Assembly (NCBI GenBank): GCA_938049795.1
Contig: CALLCD010000080.1
Span: forward strand, 1 to 6,526
Source of the DNA: an uncultured Hyphomonadaceae bacterium
Lineage (GTDB): Bacteria > Pseudomonadota > Alphaproteobacteria > Caulobacterales > Hyphomonadaceae
Length of the DNA: 6,526 nucleotides
Reading direction: 5' to 3'
This document shows positions 1 through 6,526 of this stretch, piece by piece (within the stretch, counting starts at the first letter, position 1; each line of letters begins with the position of its first letter). A model generated the notes under the pieces. The model had not been told where the DNA came from. It saw only the letters and a list, made by a program, of their open reading frames with translations, and searched no databases. The translations under genes and the position numbers were made by a program.

Positions 1-2522
1 CGTTCGGCAAAGCCCGGCCAGTAATTTTCCCGCATATCTTTCATGACCTGTTCGCGCGTGTCGCCGATCACTTCGGCAAAAACACGGGCCGAGCGCACCC
101 TGTCGCGGCGCTGGATACGGTTGATGCCCGGAGCAAATGACAGCTCGGCGATCTGGGCGAGGGGAAGCTCGCGGCCATCTGTCGTCCGGATGCGTAAGTT
201 TTTCAGACTGTCGAGATTTTGCCGGTCGGCTTTGCTCAGCCGGACCATGACACGGGCATCCTCGCCATCGCGTGCGAGCCGTTGGGCCTCCTCACCAAAA
301 TAGGCTTGCCGGACCTGATTGCTGACCTCGCCGAGCGTAATGCCCAGCGCCTCAGAGCCCGGGCGAAGTTCGATCCTGATTTCCTCGGCCGCAGCAGACA
401 GATTGTCTCCGACATCGAACAAAGTGTCATATTTGGCCAATTGCGTGCGCACATCGGCCGTGGCCACTTGCAGGACGGACAAATCAGGATGGTTCAGGGC
501 GAACGAAATGCGGGTATCATTGTCGTTGAAAGTAAAGTTGAAATTGATGTCTTCGGCGTCGGGAATGGTCCCCACGGCGTCGCGCATGGCCTCTGCAGCC
601 TCCTTCGTTGAGGCACCTTCTGGACGTTCTTCTGGCGGGACGAGCGCGATCCAGGCCCGAACGCGGCGGTCAGAAGCGACGAGGGTCCGGCCTTGCACAA
701 AGCCGTCTTCGATGCCCGGATAGCGCTTATCGAGCTCTCCGCCAGCCTCTATTACGCCTTGCTCAAGCTGGTCGCGCACTTGCTCGGTGCGGGTAAACGG
801 TGTGCCTTCGGGCAGTTCGATTGTGACCTGCACAAGATCACTCTCAATCTCGGGGAAGAACCGCATCGGCACATAGCCCAGACTGGTCAGCTGGATAGCG
901 AGCGCAAACAGGACGACGAAAAAGGTCACCGTGGCGTAGCGGCCCCGGATCGCAAGTTCCAGCACGGGCTTGTAGAGGTGATTGGCAAACCAGATCAGAC
1001 TGTCGGCAATCCGTCTTTGGAATTTGGTAAAGGCGCCAAAGATCCCGTCATAGTGCTGGGGTTTCATATGCGAGAGGTGCGCTGGCAGGATCAACAGCGA
1101 CTCGATCAACGAGAAGAGCAGGGCGGCGATCACCACAAAGCTGATCTGTTCAGTGAAAGACCGCGTTGGCCCCGTAATCAGCGCCCAGGGCAGGAAGGCA
1201 ATGATCGTCGTCAGAACGCCGAAAATGACCGGCTTCATCACCGCATGCGTGCCGACTGTCGCCGCCTTGAGCCCCGTATGGCGTCCGCTCTCGACCTCTT
1301 TGTGAATGTTCTCGCCGACAACAATGGCGTCGTCCACAACCACGCCAATGACCAAAAGGACAGCAAAAAGCGACAGGAAGTTGAACGAGACCCCGAAGAA
1401 AGGCAGCAAAAATGTCCCGCCTGCAAAAGCGGTGATGATGCCCATCGTAACCCAGAACGCCACAATCGGGCGCAGGAACAGAATGAGGATAATCAGAACA
1501 AGACAAGCGCCGATGAGCGCCGAACTTGTGATCGTGTTCATCCGGTCGTCAAAAGCTTCTGAATCGTCGAACAAGACGTCCAGACTGATGCCCGGCGGCA
1601 GCGTGTCGGCACTCTTCTCGATATAGTCGCGGAACCCGTCAGTATATTTTACAATGTCCATATTCGAGGGCGGATTGACCATAATAAAGGCACTGCGTTC
1701 GCCATTATAGGTCGCCGCCAGATCGCCATCGACAAAGCCGTCCACAACCGTCGCCACATCTGCAACACGAATGATCCCGCCATCAATGGTCTGCGAGATG
1801 ACGATATTGCCGAACTCGAGCGCCGTATCGGCCTGCTGACGCGTCTGGATGCCAACCGTGCCAACATCGGTGCGGACCTGACCCCCAGACGAATTGATCG
1901 AGGACCGGCGAATGGCGGTCGCAATATCGGAGAAGGTCAGCCCATAGCGCCGAAGGCTCTCTTCGGTCACTTCAATCGAGACTTCCTCGCCGAGAATAGC
2001 GTCCACTTCCGCAAGCTGCCCGCCGGGCATGCCGGCAATATCGTCGCGCACCTGCTCGGCGGCGCGTTTCAAAGTGCGGGCATCAACATCGCCATGAACG
2101 GTGATGGCAAAATAGGGCTGGCGCGCTTCCCAACGCTGGACTTGTGGCTGGAAGGCGGCTTGCGGCAGATTGTTGATCTGGGCAACGCGGCGTTCAACTT
2201 CATCGACCAGACGGTCCATGTCGATGTCGGTTTCGCCTTCAATATTGATGCTGCCGACGCCTTCACGCGCGCTGCTTGTAATCCGCTTGATGCCGTCAAT
2301 GTCGGCAATCGCCTCTTCAACGCGGCTGACAAGCTGGTCTTCAATGTCCTCAGGCGAGGCCCCCTGCCACGCAATCGAGACCGACGCGCCATTGACTTCG
2401 ACGGTTGGGAAAAGTTCCCGCTCCATCATATTGAAACTGATCGTACCGCCAACCAGCGCAACAAACATAAGTAGGTTCGCCGCCACCGCATTGGCTGCAA
2501 ACCAGGAGACGATGCCTCTCAT
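1..2522 (-). CDS. RND efflux permease, HAE1/AcrB-like (3' end cut by window edge)
   Basis: Inner-membrane proton-driven pump subunit of a tripartite efflux system. The reading frame is open from ATG at 2522-2520 to the left edge, giving 840 complete codons; the family is usually about 1,020-1,050 residues, so roughly 200 are missing. Visible in order: helix TM1 at residues 9-30, followed by the conserved ELFP at 36-39; a large periplasmic porter loop; TM2 to TM4 at about 333-402; TM5 about 431-450; TM6 about 460-480; TM7 about 529-550; then the second periplasmic loop. TM4 carries the adjacent aspartates D397 and D398 in GVVVDDAIVVGEN, equivalent to the AcrB proton-relay pair D407/D408. TM8-12, including the relay lysine of TM10, lie off-window. 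A Shine-Dalgarno GGAGG (complement of 2532-2536) sits 9 bases before the start, inside the end of the adaptor gene, and the start overlaps the adaptor stop by ATGA. Substrate cannot be told; multidrug or detergent-like compounds are typical. Family assignment is secure, substrate is not. Confidence 0.95.
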   Translation of the reverse strand, partial: MRGIVSWFAANAVAANLLMFVALVGGTISFNMMERELFPTVEVNGASVSIAWQGASPEDIEDQLVSRVEEAIADIDGIKRITSSAREGVGSINIEGETDIDMDRLVDEVERRVAQINNLPQAAFQPQVQRWEARQPYFAITVHGDVDARTLKRAAEQVRDDIAGMPGGQLAEVDAILGEEVSIEVTEESLRRYGLTFSDIATAIRRSSINSSGGQVRTDVGTVGIQTRQQADTALEFGNIVISQTIDGGIIRVADVATVVDGFVDGDLAATYNGERSAFIMVNPPSNMDIVKYTDGFRDYIEKSADTLPPGISLDVLFDDSEAFDDRMNTITSSALIGACLVLIILILFLRPIVAFWVTMGIITAFAGGTFLLPFFGVSFNFLSLFAVLLVIGVVVDDAIVVGENIHKEVESGRHTGLKAATVGTHAVMKPVIFGVLTTIIAFLPWALITGPTRSFTEQISFVVIAALLFSLIESLLILPAHLSHMKPQHYDGIFGAFTKFQRRIADSLIWFANHLYKPVLELAIRGRYATVTFFVVLFALAIQLTSLGYVPMRFFPEIESDLVQVTIELPEGTPFTRTEQVRDQLEQGVIEAGGELDKRYPGIEDGFVQGRTLVASDRRVRAWIALVPPEERPEGASTKEAAEAMRDAVGTIPDAEDINFNFTFNDNDTRISFALNHPDLSVLQVATADVRTQLAKYDTLFDVGDNLSAAAEEIRIELRPGSEALGITLGEVSNQVRQAYFGEEAQRLARDGEDARVMVRLSKADRQNLDSLKNLRIRTTDGRELPLAQIAELSFAPGINRIQRRDRVRSARVFAEVIGDTREQVMKDMRENYWPGFAE

Positions 2523-3787
2523 TCCGACGCGCCTCCGCCTGTCGCGCCGCCTCCGCCAGAGGCCACCGTCGCCGCGCCATCGCTTTGCTTGTCGTCCTTG
2601 GGCTCGAGAATTGTGCCGTCCGGCAAGCGCTCGCGAATACGCAGCCGCATACCATCCGCCGCCGCAGAAATCGGCGAGGTGATGGCGAGCGTTCCCGAGG
2701 GAAGATCGTCTGCGATGTAAGCGCCGCTCTGATCGCTGAACAGGACCGTGACCTTGCGAATGCTCAGGCCCGTACCGTCTTCATTGGCAAGATACAGCTC
2801 GTCATTGCCGCGAAGGGCCGCGCGCGGTGCCCAGGTCGCGTTTTCGATTTTTTCGCCAACAATCGACGCGGTGACAAAAAGCCCCGGCGCCATTGGGGCA
2901 TCTCCTGACGCCCCGGCGCCATAGGGATCCTCGACCACGCCAAACACATTGATCAGCCGCGACTGCGCGTTCAGCGCCGCCGATGTCCGCGTCACCCGCC
3001 CAGACCAGCTGCGCTCTTTGCCGCCAACTGTGGCTGTAAACGTAACCTGCGGCCCGGGCTCTTCGCGTGTTTCCGAGTAGGCAAGCGGCAGCCCCAACTG
3101 GCCCATCTGTGCGTCCGTCAGCGGCAAAGCCACTTCAACAACTTCGGTTGAGAAGATCCGTCCAAGCGATTGGCCGGGCGCAACGAACTGGCCGAAATCG
3201 ACGGTTTTCTCGCGCACGCGGCCATCAAATGGCGACCGGATCGCGGCCCGCTCGAGCGCCAGATTGGCTTCGCTAAGCTGGGCATAGGCCGAATCGAGCG
3301 CGGCCTGCGCCTGAGCCAATTGCGGCTCGCGGCGGGCCAGTGGGCTGGTATCGGACAGGCCAAGATCTTCAATATCGCGCAAGGCGAGCTCGGCCTCGGC
3401 CTTCTCGCGCGCCAGACTCTGCATCGCCGACGCCACGCCCGATTTCGCCCGCACCACGGCCAACTCGTAATCGGCCGGATCAATCCGCGCAATAATCTGG
3501 CCTCTTGGAATATAGCCGCCATCGACAAAGCTTTGCGAGACAAAAGAGATCTGCCCACCCACTTGCGGGGTCACATTGATCTCGACTTGCGGCCGGACCT
3601 CGCCTTGCGCACTGATGACGAGATCAAAATCGCGCCGTTCAACCTTCTGGGCGAAAACGGCGAGCGCCTGTGGCAGCTCATTGGACTTTTCCGTCTCCGG
3701 CTTGTTCTGCTTGAGCGCCTGCGTGGCGAGCATCCCCAAAACGGCGATCACAATGATCGGAATAGCAATCGCAAGTATGCGTCTCAT
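2519..3787 (-). CDS. RND efflux periplasmic adaptor (membrane fusion protein), 422 aa
   Basis: Periplasmic adaptor linking the RND permease to the outer-membrane channel. Residues 4-22 form one hydrophobic helix with no cysteine, so it should be held by an N-terminal membrane anchor rather than a lipid. A first half-lipoyl segment follows (GEVRPQVEINVTPQVGGQI, about 62-80, ending near the IDP at 102-104), then an alpha-helical hairpin rich in Ala, Glu and Gln (about 105-180), which would contact the outer-membrane factor. The second half-lipoyl segment opens with RSPFDGRV at 184-191. The beta-barrel and membrane-proximal domain follow, with APGLFVTASI at about 300-309. The C-terminus ends in a Gly/Ala/Ser tail (about 410-422), probably disordered. 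Length is normal for the family. ATG at 3787 is supported by GGAG (complement of 3795-3798) 7 bases upstream. Its start overlaps the stop of the upstream gene and its stop overlaps the permease start, each as ATGA. Role follows from family and operon position; substrate unknown. Confidence 0.95.
   Translation of the reverse strand: MRRILAIAIPIIVIAVLGMLATQALKQNKPETEKSNELPQALAVFAQKVERRDFDLVISAQGEVRPQVEINVTPQVGGQISFVSQSFVDGGYIPRGQIIARIDPADYELAVVRAKSGVASAMQSLAREKAEAELALRDIEDLGLSDTSPLARREPQLAQAQAALDSAYAQLSEANLALERAAIRSPFDGRVREKTVDFGQFVAPGQSLGRIFSTEVVEVALPLTDAQMGQLGLPLAYSETREEPGPQVTFTATVGGKERSWSGRVTRTSAALNAQSRLINVFGVVEDPYGAGASGDAPMAPGLFVTASIVGEKIENATWAPRAALRGNDELYLANEDGTGLSIRKVTVLFSDQSGAYIADDLPSGTLAITSPISAAADGMRLRIRERLPDGTILEPKDDKQSDGAATVASGGGGATGGGASE
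2532..2536 (-). promoter_or_regulatory. Shine-Dalgarno site for the permease within adaptor glycine codons
   Basis: The minus strand reads GGAGG nine bases before the permease ATG at 2522. These bases come from the GGC GGA GGC codons of the adaptor's Gly-rich tail, so the tail and the ribosome-binding site share sequence. Confidence 0.7.
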
Positions 3788-5247
3788 GGTGTCACTCCAG
3801 ATGCGGGTGTCGCGTCAACCGGGCCAGACGGGGCGAACCCTCCGCCCAATGCCATATGGTAATTAACACGATTAACCGCGCGCGCTGCTGTTGCTTGAAC
3901 CACACTGGTTTCGGACGTCAAGCGCGTTGTTTGAGATTGCAAAAGATTAAAAATCGAGACGAGGCCGTTCTGATATTGCCGCGTGGCCAGTTCCTCGGCC
4001 TGACGGGCTTCATCAAGCGCGCGCAATTGGGCATCAAGCTGACGCTCGAGAAAACCGTCCGCCGCCAGCGCATCTTCCACTTCGCGCCATGCGGTCAGCA
4101 CCGTGTTCGTATAGGTCGCCGCCGTCGCTTCAGCATTGGCATAAGAGGCGCGTTTGTCCGCGCGCAAAGCGCCGCCGGCCCAGATCGTCTGGGTCAAAGC
4201 GCCCACAATATTGGCACTGATGCGTTGCGGGTCGAAAATGTCGGAAAACTCGATACTGGACGAATTGGATATGCCCGAAGAGGCACGAAACGCGGGCAGG
4301 AGGGCGAGCCGGGCCTGTTCAGCGCGCAGGCCTGCCGCTTCAACGCGCGCTTCGGCGGCGGCAATATCGGGCCGTCTCGCCAGAAGCAGGGTCGGATTGC
4401 TCAATCGCCTTATATCGTCGAGCATTGGGACACTGCCGGAAGTTTCAATTTCAGCGCTCGGATACCGCCCCAAAAGGACTTCGAGCACACGGGCCGCATC
4501 CTGTGTTGTCCGCTCTTGTGCGGCAATCTGGGCTTCGGATGTGGCCAGCTGCGTCCGCGCCGTGCGCACATCGAGCGCCGTCGAGAGCCCGCGCGCAAAC
4601 CGGCGGTCGGTCAGTTCGACAATGCGCTGGCGCGCCTCATTGGTCCGGTGTGCCACTTCCAATTGCTGCAAGGCCGCATTGAGATTGATCCAGGCCACAG
4701 CCGTTTGTCCGGCAATCGAAAGCTGCGCGGCGGCAAAATCGGCTTGGGAGGCCTGATAGTCTTCTTTGGCAGCCCGATTGGACGCGCGGACGCGGCCCCA
4801 CAAATCAAGCTCCCAGGAGAACTGGAATTGCTGCCTGAAATTCGGCTGCGAGAACCGGCCATCGACAACGACCCCGCCACCAAGCGCGGTCGAGGAAAAA
4901 TTACTGCTATAGGAGTTGTTGAAGGAATAATTAACCGAAGGAAGCGAGCGACCAAACACGGCGCGTGCGGTTTCTTGCGCCACGCGGGCACGCGCTTCTG
5001 CAGCTTGAATGTTCGGATTGTTCGTCAGCGCCTCATCGACAAGCGCAACCATAATGGCATCATCAAATTGCGACAGCCAATCCCCCTGATCGACATCACC
5101 CACAACGCCCGCAGCTGTCCATTCTGCTGGAATTTCAGGCAGTTGCGGGGCTGCATCCAGCTTTGGACCGGTGATCATTTGCTGCGTGCTCGCGCATCCG
5201 CCCAATAAAAAGACCGCCAGAATTGCGGTTTGTGTTCGTTTTTCCAA
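3784..5247 (-). CDS. NodT-family outer-membrane efflux lipoprotein (TolC-like OMF), 487 aa
   Basis: Outer-membrane channel of the tripartite pump, expected to work as a trimer. A lipoprotein signal peptide is clear: positively charged start (EKR), hydrophobic stretch at 8-15, lipobox LGGC with the acylated cysteine at residue 18, then Ala-Ser. Two outer-membrane-efflux repeats follow, roughly 60-260 and 275-465. Family-typical motifs include WELDLWGRVRA at 145-155, RRPDIAAAEARV at 291-302 and ALGGGF at 466-471. Start: TTG at 5247, chosen because a strong GGAGG (complement of 5256-5260) lies 8 bases upstream, an in-frame TAG lies a few codons further up, and the signal peptide begins immediately. 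It is first in the operon, with the adaptor and permease following by 4-base overlaps. Length is typical. NodT-family assignment rests on the lipobox and repeat motifs. The transported substrate is not visible. Confidence 0.95.
   Translation of the reverse strand: MEKRTQTAILAVFLLGGCASTQQMITGPKLDAAPQLPEIPAEWTAAGVVGDVDQGDWLSQFDDAIMVALVDEALTNNPNIQAAEARARVAQETARAVFGRSLPSVNYSFNNSYSSNFSSTALGGGVVVDGRFSQPNFRQQFQFSWELDLWGRVRASNRAAKEDYQASQADFAAAQLSIAGQTAVAWINLNAALQQLEVAHRTNEARQRIVELTDRRFARGLSTALDVRTARTQLATSEAQIAAQERTTQDAARVLEVLLGRYPSAEIETSGSVPMLDDIRRLSNPTLLLARRPDIAAAEARVEAAGLRAEQARLALLPAFRASSGISNSSSIEFSDIFDPQRISANIVGALTQTIWAGGALRADKRASYANAEATAATYTNTVLTAWREVEDALAADGFLERQLDAQLRALDEARQAEELATRQYQNGLVSIFNLLQSQTTRLTSETSVVQATAARAVNRVNYHMALGGGFAPSGPVDATPASGVTP
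3795..3798 (-). promoter_or_regulatory. Shine-Dalgarno site for the adaptor within OMF codons
   Basis: The minus strand reads GGAG seven bases before ATG at 3787, within the final Ser-Gly-Val codons of the outer-membrane factor. It confirms the overlapping ATGA junction as the real adaptor start. Confidence 0.7.
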
Positions 5248-5255
5248 ATCTTCTT

Positions 5256-5260
5256 CCTCC
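5256..5260 (-). promoter_or_regulatory. Shine-Dalgarno site deciding the TTG start of the OMF gene
   Basis: The minus strand reads GGAGG followed by eight bases and then TTG at 5247. The match to the ribosomal anti-SD core is full-strength at a normal distance, and an in-frame TAG lies just upstream. This makes TTG the real start although it is a rarer initiation codon. Confidence 0.85.
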
Positions 5261-5297
5261 GAAGACTATGCCCTACCACGCATATCATCCGAATATC

Positions 5298-5315
5298 AAT
5301 CAATAGTTATCGATT
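5298..5315. promoter_or_regulatory. Imperfect inverted repeat, candidate operator
   Basis: AATCAATAGTTATCGATT has two 7-base arms (AATCAAT and ATCGATT) that are inverse complements except at one position, around a 4-base centre. It overlaps the candidate -10 of the efflux operon, which is where a TetR-like repressor of a pump would be expected. It is AT-rich and short enough to occur by chance, so the operator role is inference. Confidence 0.25.
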
Positions 5316-5331
5316 TTCGGCAATATGCCAA
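5303..5331 (-). promoter_or_regulatory. Candidate promoter of the efflux operon
   Basis: On the minus strand TTGGCA (complement of 5326-5331) matches five of six bases of the TTGACA -35 consensus. After 17 bases comes AACTAT (complement of 5303-5308), which matches TATAAT at only three positions. Transcription would begin near 5297, leaving a leader of about 50 bases before the TTG start. The weak -10 makes this tentative, and other AT-rich hexamers nearby could serve. Confidence 0.25.
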
Positions 5332-5367
5332 TCAGTATCCTCGCCAGTCTCCTAGCATACAGAATAA

Positions 5368-5373
5368 TACAAT
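5368..5373 (+). promoter_or_regulatory. Candidate -10 element for the histidine kinase
   Basis: TACAAT matches five of six bases of TATAAT on the plus strand, 64 bases before the TTG start. No good -35 is found 16-18 bases upstream (CAGTCT at 17 bases spacing is poor), so a promoter here would need an activator or would be weak. Confidence 0.25.
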
Positions 5374-5437
5374 ATTGCTAACGTGCGGGCCTTATGAAAA
5401 CAGTCGCTTTGACAAAATGTAAAATGGGACAAGAATT

Positions 5438-6526
5438 TTGCGCCAAGGGGATATCTGGACACTTGCCTTAGGGTTTGGGGCCGTTCTGGCCGCTTTGTGC
5501 CTGCTCGGCGCGCTGGGCTGGCAGGCGGGCTTTGTCGCCTGGGCCGTCGGCGCGGGGCTCATGCTCGTCTACGCAAATCTGCGCCAGCCTGACCCGCACC
5601 CCGAACCGCGTGCGGGGCTTCAACCGCCCGTCTCCGACCCCGCCACCGCCAAACAGGATGCGCAGCGTGCAGTCGTCCTCGCCCTGTCACAGCCCGCCCT
5701 GATTGTGAAAGGCAACCAGATCGCCGCCTTCAACGAGGCTGCGGGCCGGCTCTTCAATCTGGCGCGTGAGACCAGCCCCCCGCTTGCCAGCCTGCGCCAT
5801 CCGCTGCTTCTGTCCGGGGTTGAAGCGGTGCGCACGGGCAGCGAGACCTATGAGTGCGAGATTGTCCCCGCCCGTCACCCCGGGCAAAGCTGGTCGGCCT
5901 ATCTGACCGGCCTCGCCGATGGGCGCGACCCTGCCGACATTCTGATCGTGCTGACCGATCTTGCGCCGGTCAGACGAGCCGAACGCGCCCGCGCCGATTT
6001 CCTCGCCAATGCCAGCCATGAATTGCGCACCCCGCTGACCAGCATTTCCGGCTTTGTCGAGACCATGCAAGGCGCCGCCAAGGACGATCAGGACGCCTGG
6101 CCGCGCTTTCTCGACATCATCGCCGAACAGGCAAGCCATATGCGCGGGCTAATCTCGGACATCATGTCCCTGTCCCGCATCGAGCTTGGTGCCCATGAAC
6201 TTCTGAGCACGGTGATTGATCTGAGGCAAAGCCTGTCTGAAAGCATCGAAGCCATGTCCCACGCCGCCACCGCGCAAGGGGCCAGCATCGAGCTTGAGTT
6301 TCCGCAAGTACCGGACGGAGTTGACGATGCCTTCCGCATGATTGGCTCCGAGGGTGAGGTCAAACAGGTCATCCAGAACCTGCTTGGCAATGCCATCAAA
6401 TATTCGCCCGAAGGCGGTAAGGTCACGGTGACAGCCGGCCGATTGACCCAAGCCGAGGCGCATTTGTTAGCGCGCTCATGGGCGGGGGCGAACCGGGCCA
6501 CACTGTTTTCAGCCGCCGAGGTCTCA
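5438..6526 (+). CDS. phoR: PhoR-like membrane sensor histidine kinase (3' end cut by window edge)
   Basis: Sensor kinase of a two-component system, probably phosphate-responsive. The frame is open from 5423 to the right edge; from TTG at 5438 there are 363 codons. Two hydrophobic helices (about residues 8-26 and 31-47) have almost no periplasmic loop between them, as in PhoR proteins. A Pro-rich linker, a PAS-like domain (about 75-180, containing NQIAAFNEAAGRLF), then the dimerisation/phosphoacceptor domain follow: ASHELRTPLTSISGF gives phosphorylated H194. The ATPase domain begins with the N-box QNLLGNAIKYSP, with N314 and N318. The G boxes lie off-window. TTG is the only plausible in-frame start that keeps both helices; a weak GGGA lies 8 bases upstream. 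The next in-frame ATG, residue 42, would remove the first helix and most of the second. It is transcribed away from the efflux operon. In many alphaproteobacteria phoR heads a pst-phoU-phoB cluster, which would lie to the right. The HisKA and ATPase families are certain; the name phoR is an inference from architecture and H-box context. Confidence 0.9.
   Translation, partial: MRQGDIWTLALGFGAVLAALCLLGALGWQAGFVAWAVGAGLMLVYANLRQPDPHPEPRAGLQPPVSDPATAKQDAQRAVVLALSQPALIVKGNQIAAFNEAAGRLFNLARETSPPLASLRHPLLLSGVEAVRTGSETYECEIVPARHPGQSWSAYLTGLADGRDPADILIVLTDLAPVRRAERARADFLANASHELRTPLTSISGFVETMQGAAKDDQDAWPRFLDIIAEQASHMRGLISDIMSLSRIELGAHELLSTVIDLRQSLSESIEAMSHAATAQGASIELEFPQVPDGVDDAFRMIGSEGEVKQVIQNLLGNAIKYSPEGGKVTVTAGRLTQAEAHLLARSWAGANRATLFSAAEVS

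Larger units (their letters stand above)
5248..5437. promoter_or_regulatory. Divergent intergenic control region
   Basis: The 190 bases between the two diverging TTG-started genes are markedly AT-rich compared with the flanking genes. No convincing coding frame fills it. It should carry the promoters of both the efflux operon (leftward) and the histidine kinase (rightward), with any operators. Candidate sites inside are listed separately and are weak. No regulator gene of the TetR, MarR or LysR type adjoins it in the window, so the controlling protein must be encoded elsewhere. Confidence 0.75.

Noticed and set aside
693..1562. 289-residue open frame on the plus strand opposite the permease
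   Set aside because: It is antisense to the conserved TM2-TM7 region of the permease. Its composition is very hydrophilic and low in motif content, as expected from the reverse complement of membrane-helix codons.
3856..5208. 450-residue open frame on the plus strand opposite the outer-membrane factor
   Set aside because: It lies wholly antisense to a gene with a clear lipobox and family motifs. Its translation is rich in Arg, Gly and Cys, with no recognisable domain or hydrophobic pattern. Long antisense frames are common in GC-rich genes.
5319..5329. GGCA-ATA-TGCC palindrome as a terminator or operator
   Set aside because: The stem is only four pairs and has no T-run, so it is not a terminator. 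It may simply reflect the -35-like TTGGCA next to it.
5353..5380. TAGCA-N18-TGCTA inverted repeat as a TetR-type operator
   Set aside because: Only the outer five bases of each arm pair and the interior does not. Such short arms at that spacing are expected by chance in AT-rich DNA.
5409..5437. Perfect TTGACA (5409-5414) as the kinase -35
   Set aside because: A -10 at normal spacing would fall at about 5431-5437, so transcription would begin inside or after the TTG start codon. The -10 matches there (AAGAAT at best) are also poor. It would only make sense if the kinase started much further downstream and lost its helices.
5401..5440. PhoB box upstream of the phoR-like gene
   Set aside because: The two TGTC-like cores on the minus strand are 17 bases apart, not the 11 or 22 expected for PhoB direct repeats, and the flanking bases do not match the consensus.
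5413..5440. CAAAAT-N16-ATTTTG inverted repeat at the kinase start
   Set aside because: Six-base AT-rich arms with a long gap do not form a useful hairpin and are likely chance.

Overview
The window looks like ordinary chromosomal DNA from an alphaproteobacterium. The genes are GC-rich, the single intergenic gap is AT-rich, and there is a NodT-family outer-membrane efflux lipoprotein and a PhoR-type histidine kinase of alphaproteobacterial character. A Caulobacterales/Hyphomonadaceae-like or related marine lineage would fit, but that is an inference from protein style alone.

Layout: positions 5247 down to 1 on the minus strand hold a three-gene tripartite efflux operon in the order outer-membrane factor (5247-3784), periplasmic adaptor (3787-2519) and RND inner-membrane permease (2522 to beyond position 1). 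Both junctions are 4-base ATGA overlaps, so the three genes are packed as one translationally coupled unit. The permease is cut by the left edge: 840 residues are visible, through the second periplasmic loop, and the last five membrane helices lie outside. Positions 5248-5437 form the divergent control region. Positions 5438-6526 on the plus strand hold the first 363 codons of a membrane sensor histidine kinase resembling PhoR; its catalytic C-terminus lies beyond the right edge.

How the genes work together: the permease would take substrate from the inner membrane or periplasm using the proton gradient, the adaptor would bridge it to the outer-membrane channel, and the NodT-like lipoprotein would form the exit duct. 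No local transcription regulator lies inside the window, so control of the pump is unknown; weak dyads and promoter-like hexamers in the gap are listed as candidates only. The kinase is divergently transcribed and probably belongs to a separate phosphate-sensing (phoR-pst-phoU-phoB) cluster continuing to the right.

Both divergent genes appear to start with TTG. That start is well supported for the outer-membrane factor by a strong Shine-Dalgarno sequence, and is uncertain for the kinase. I saw no mobile element, CRISPR array, RNA gene or clearly novel system. The observations below are mainly about gene coupling, start sites and possible regulation.
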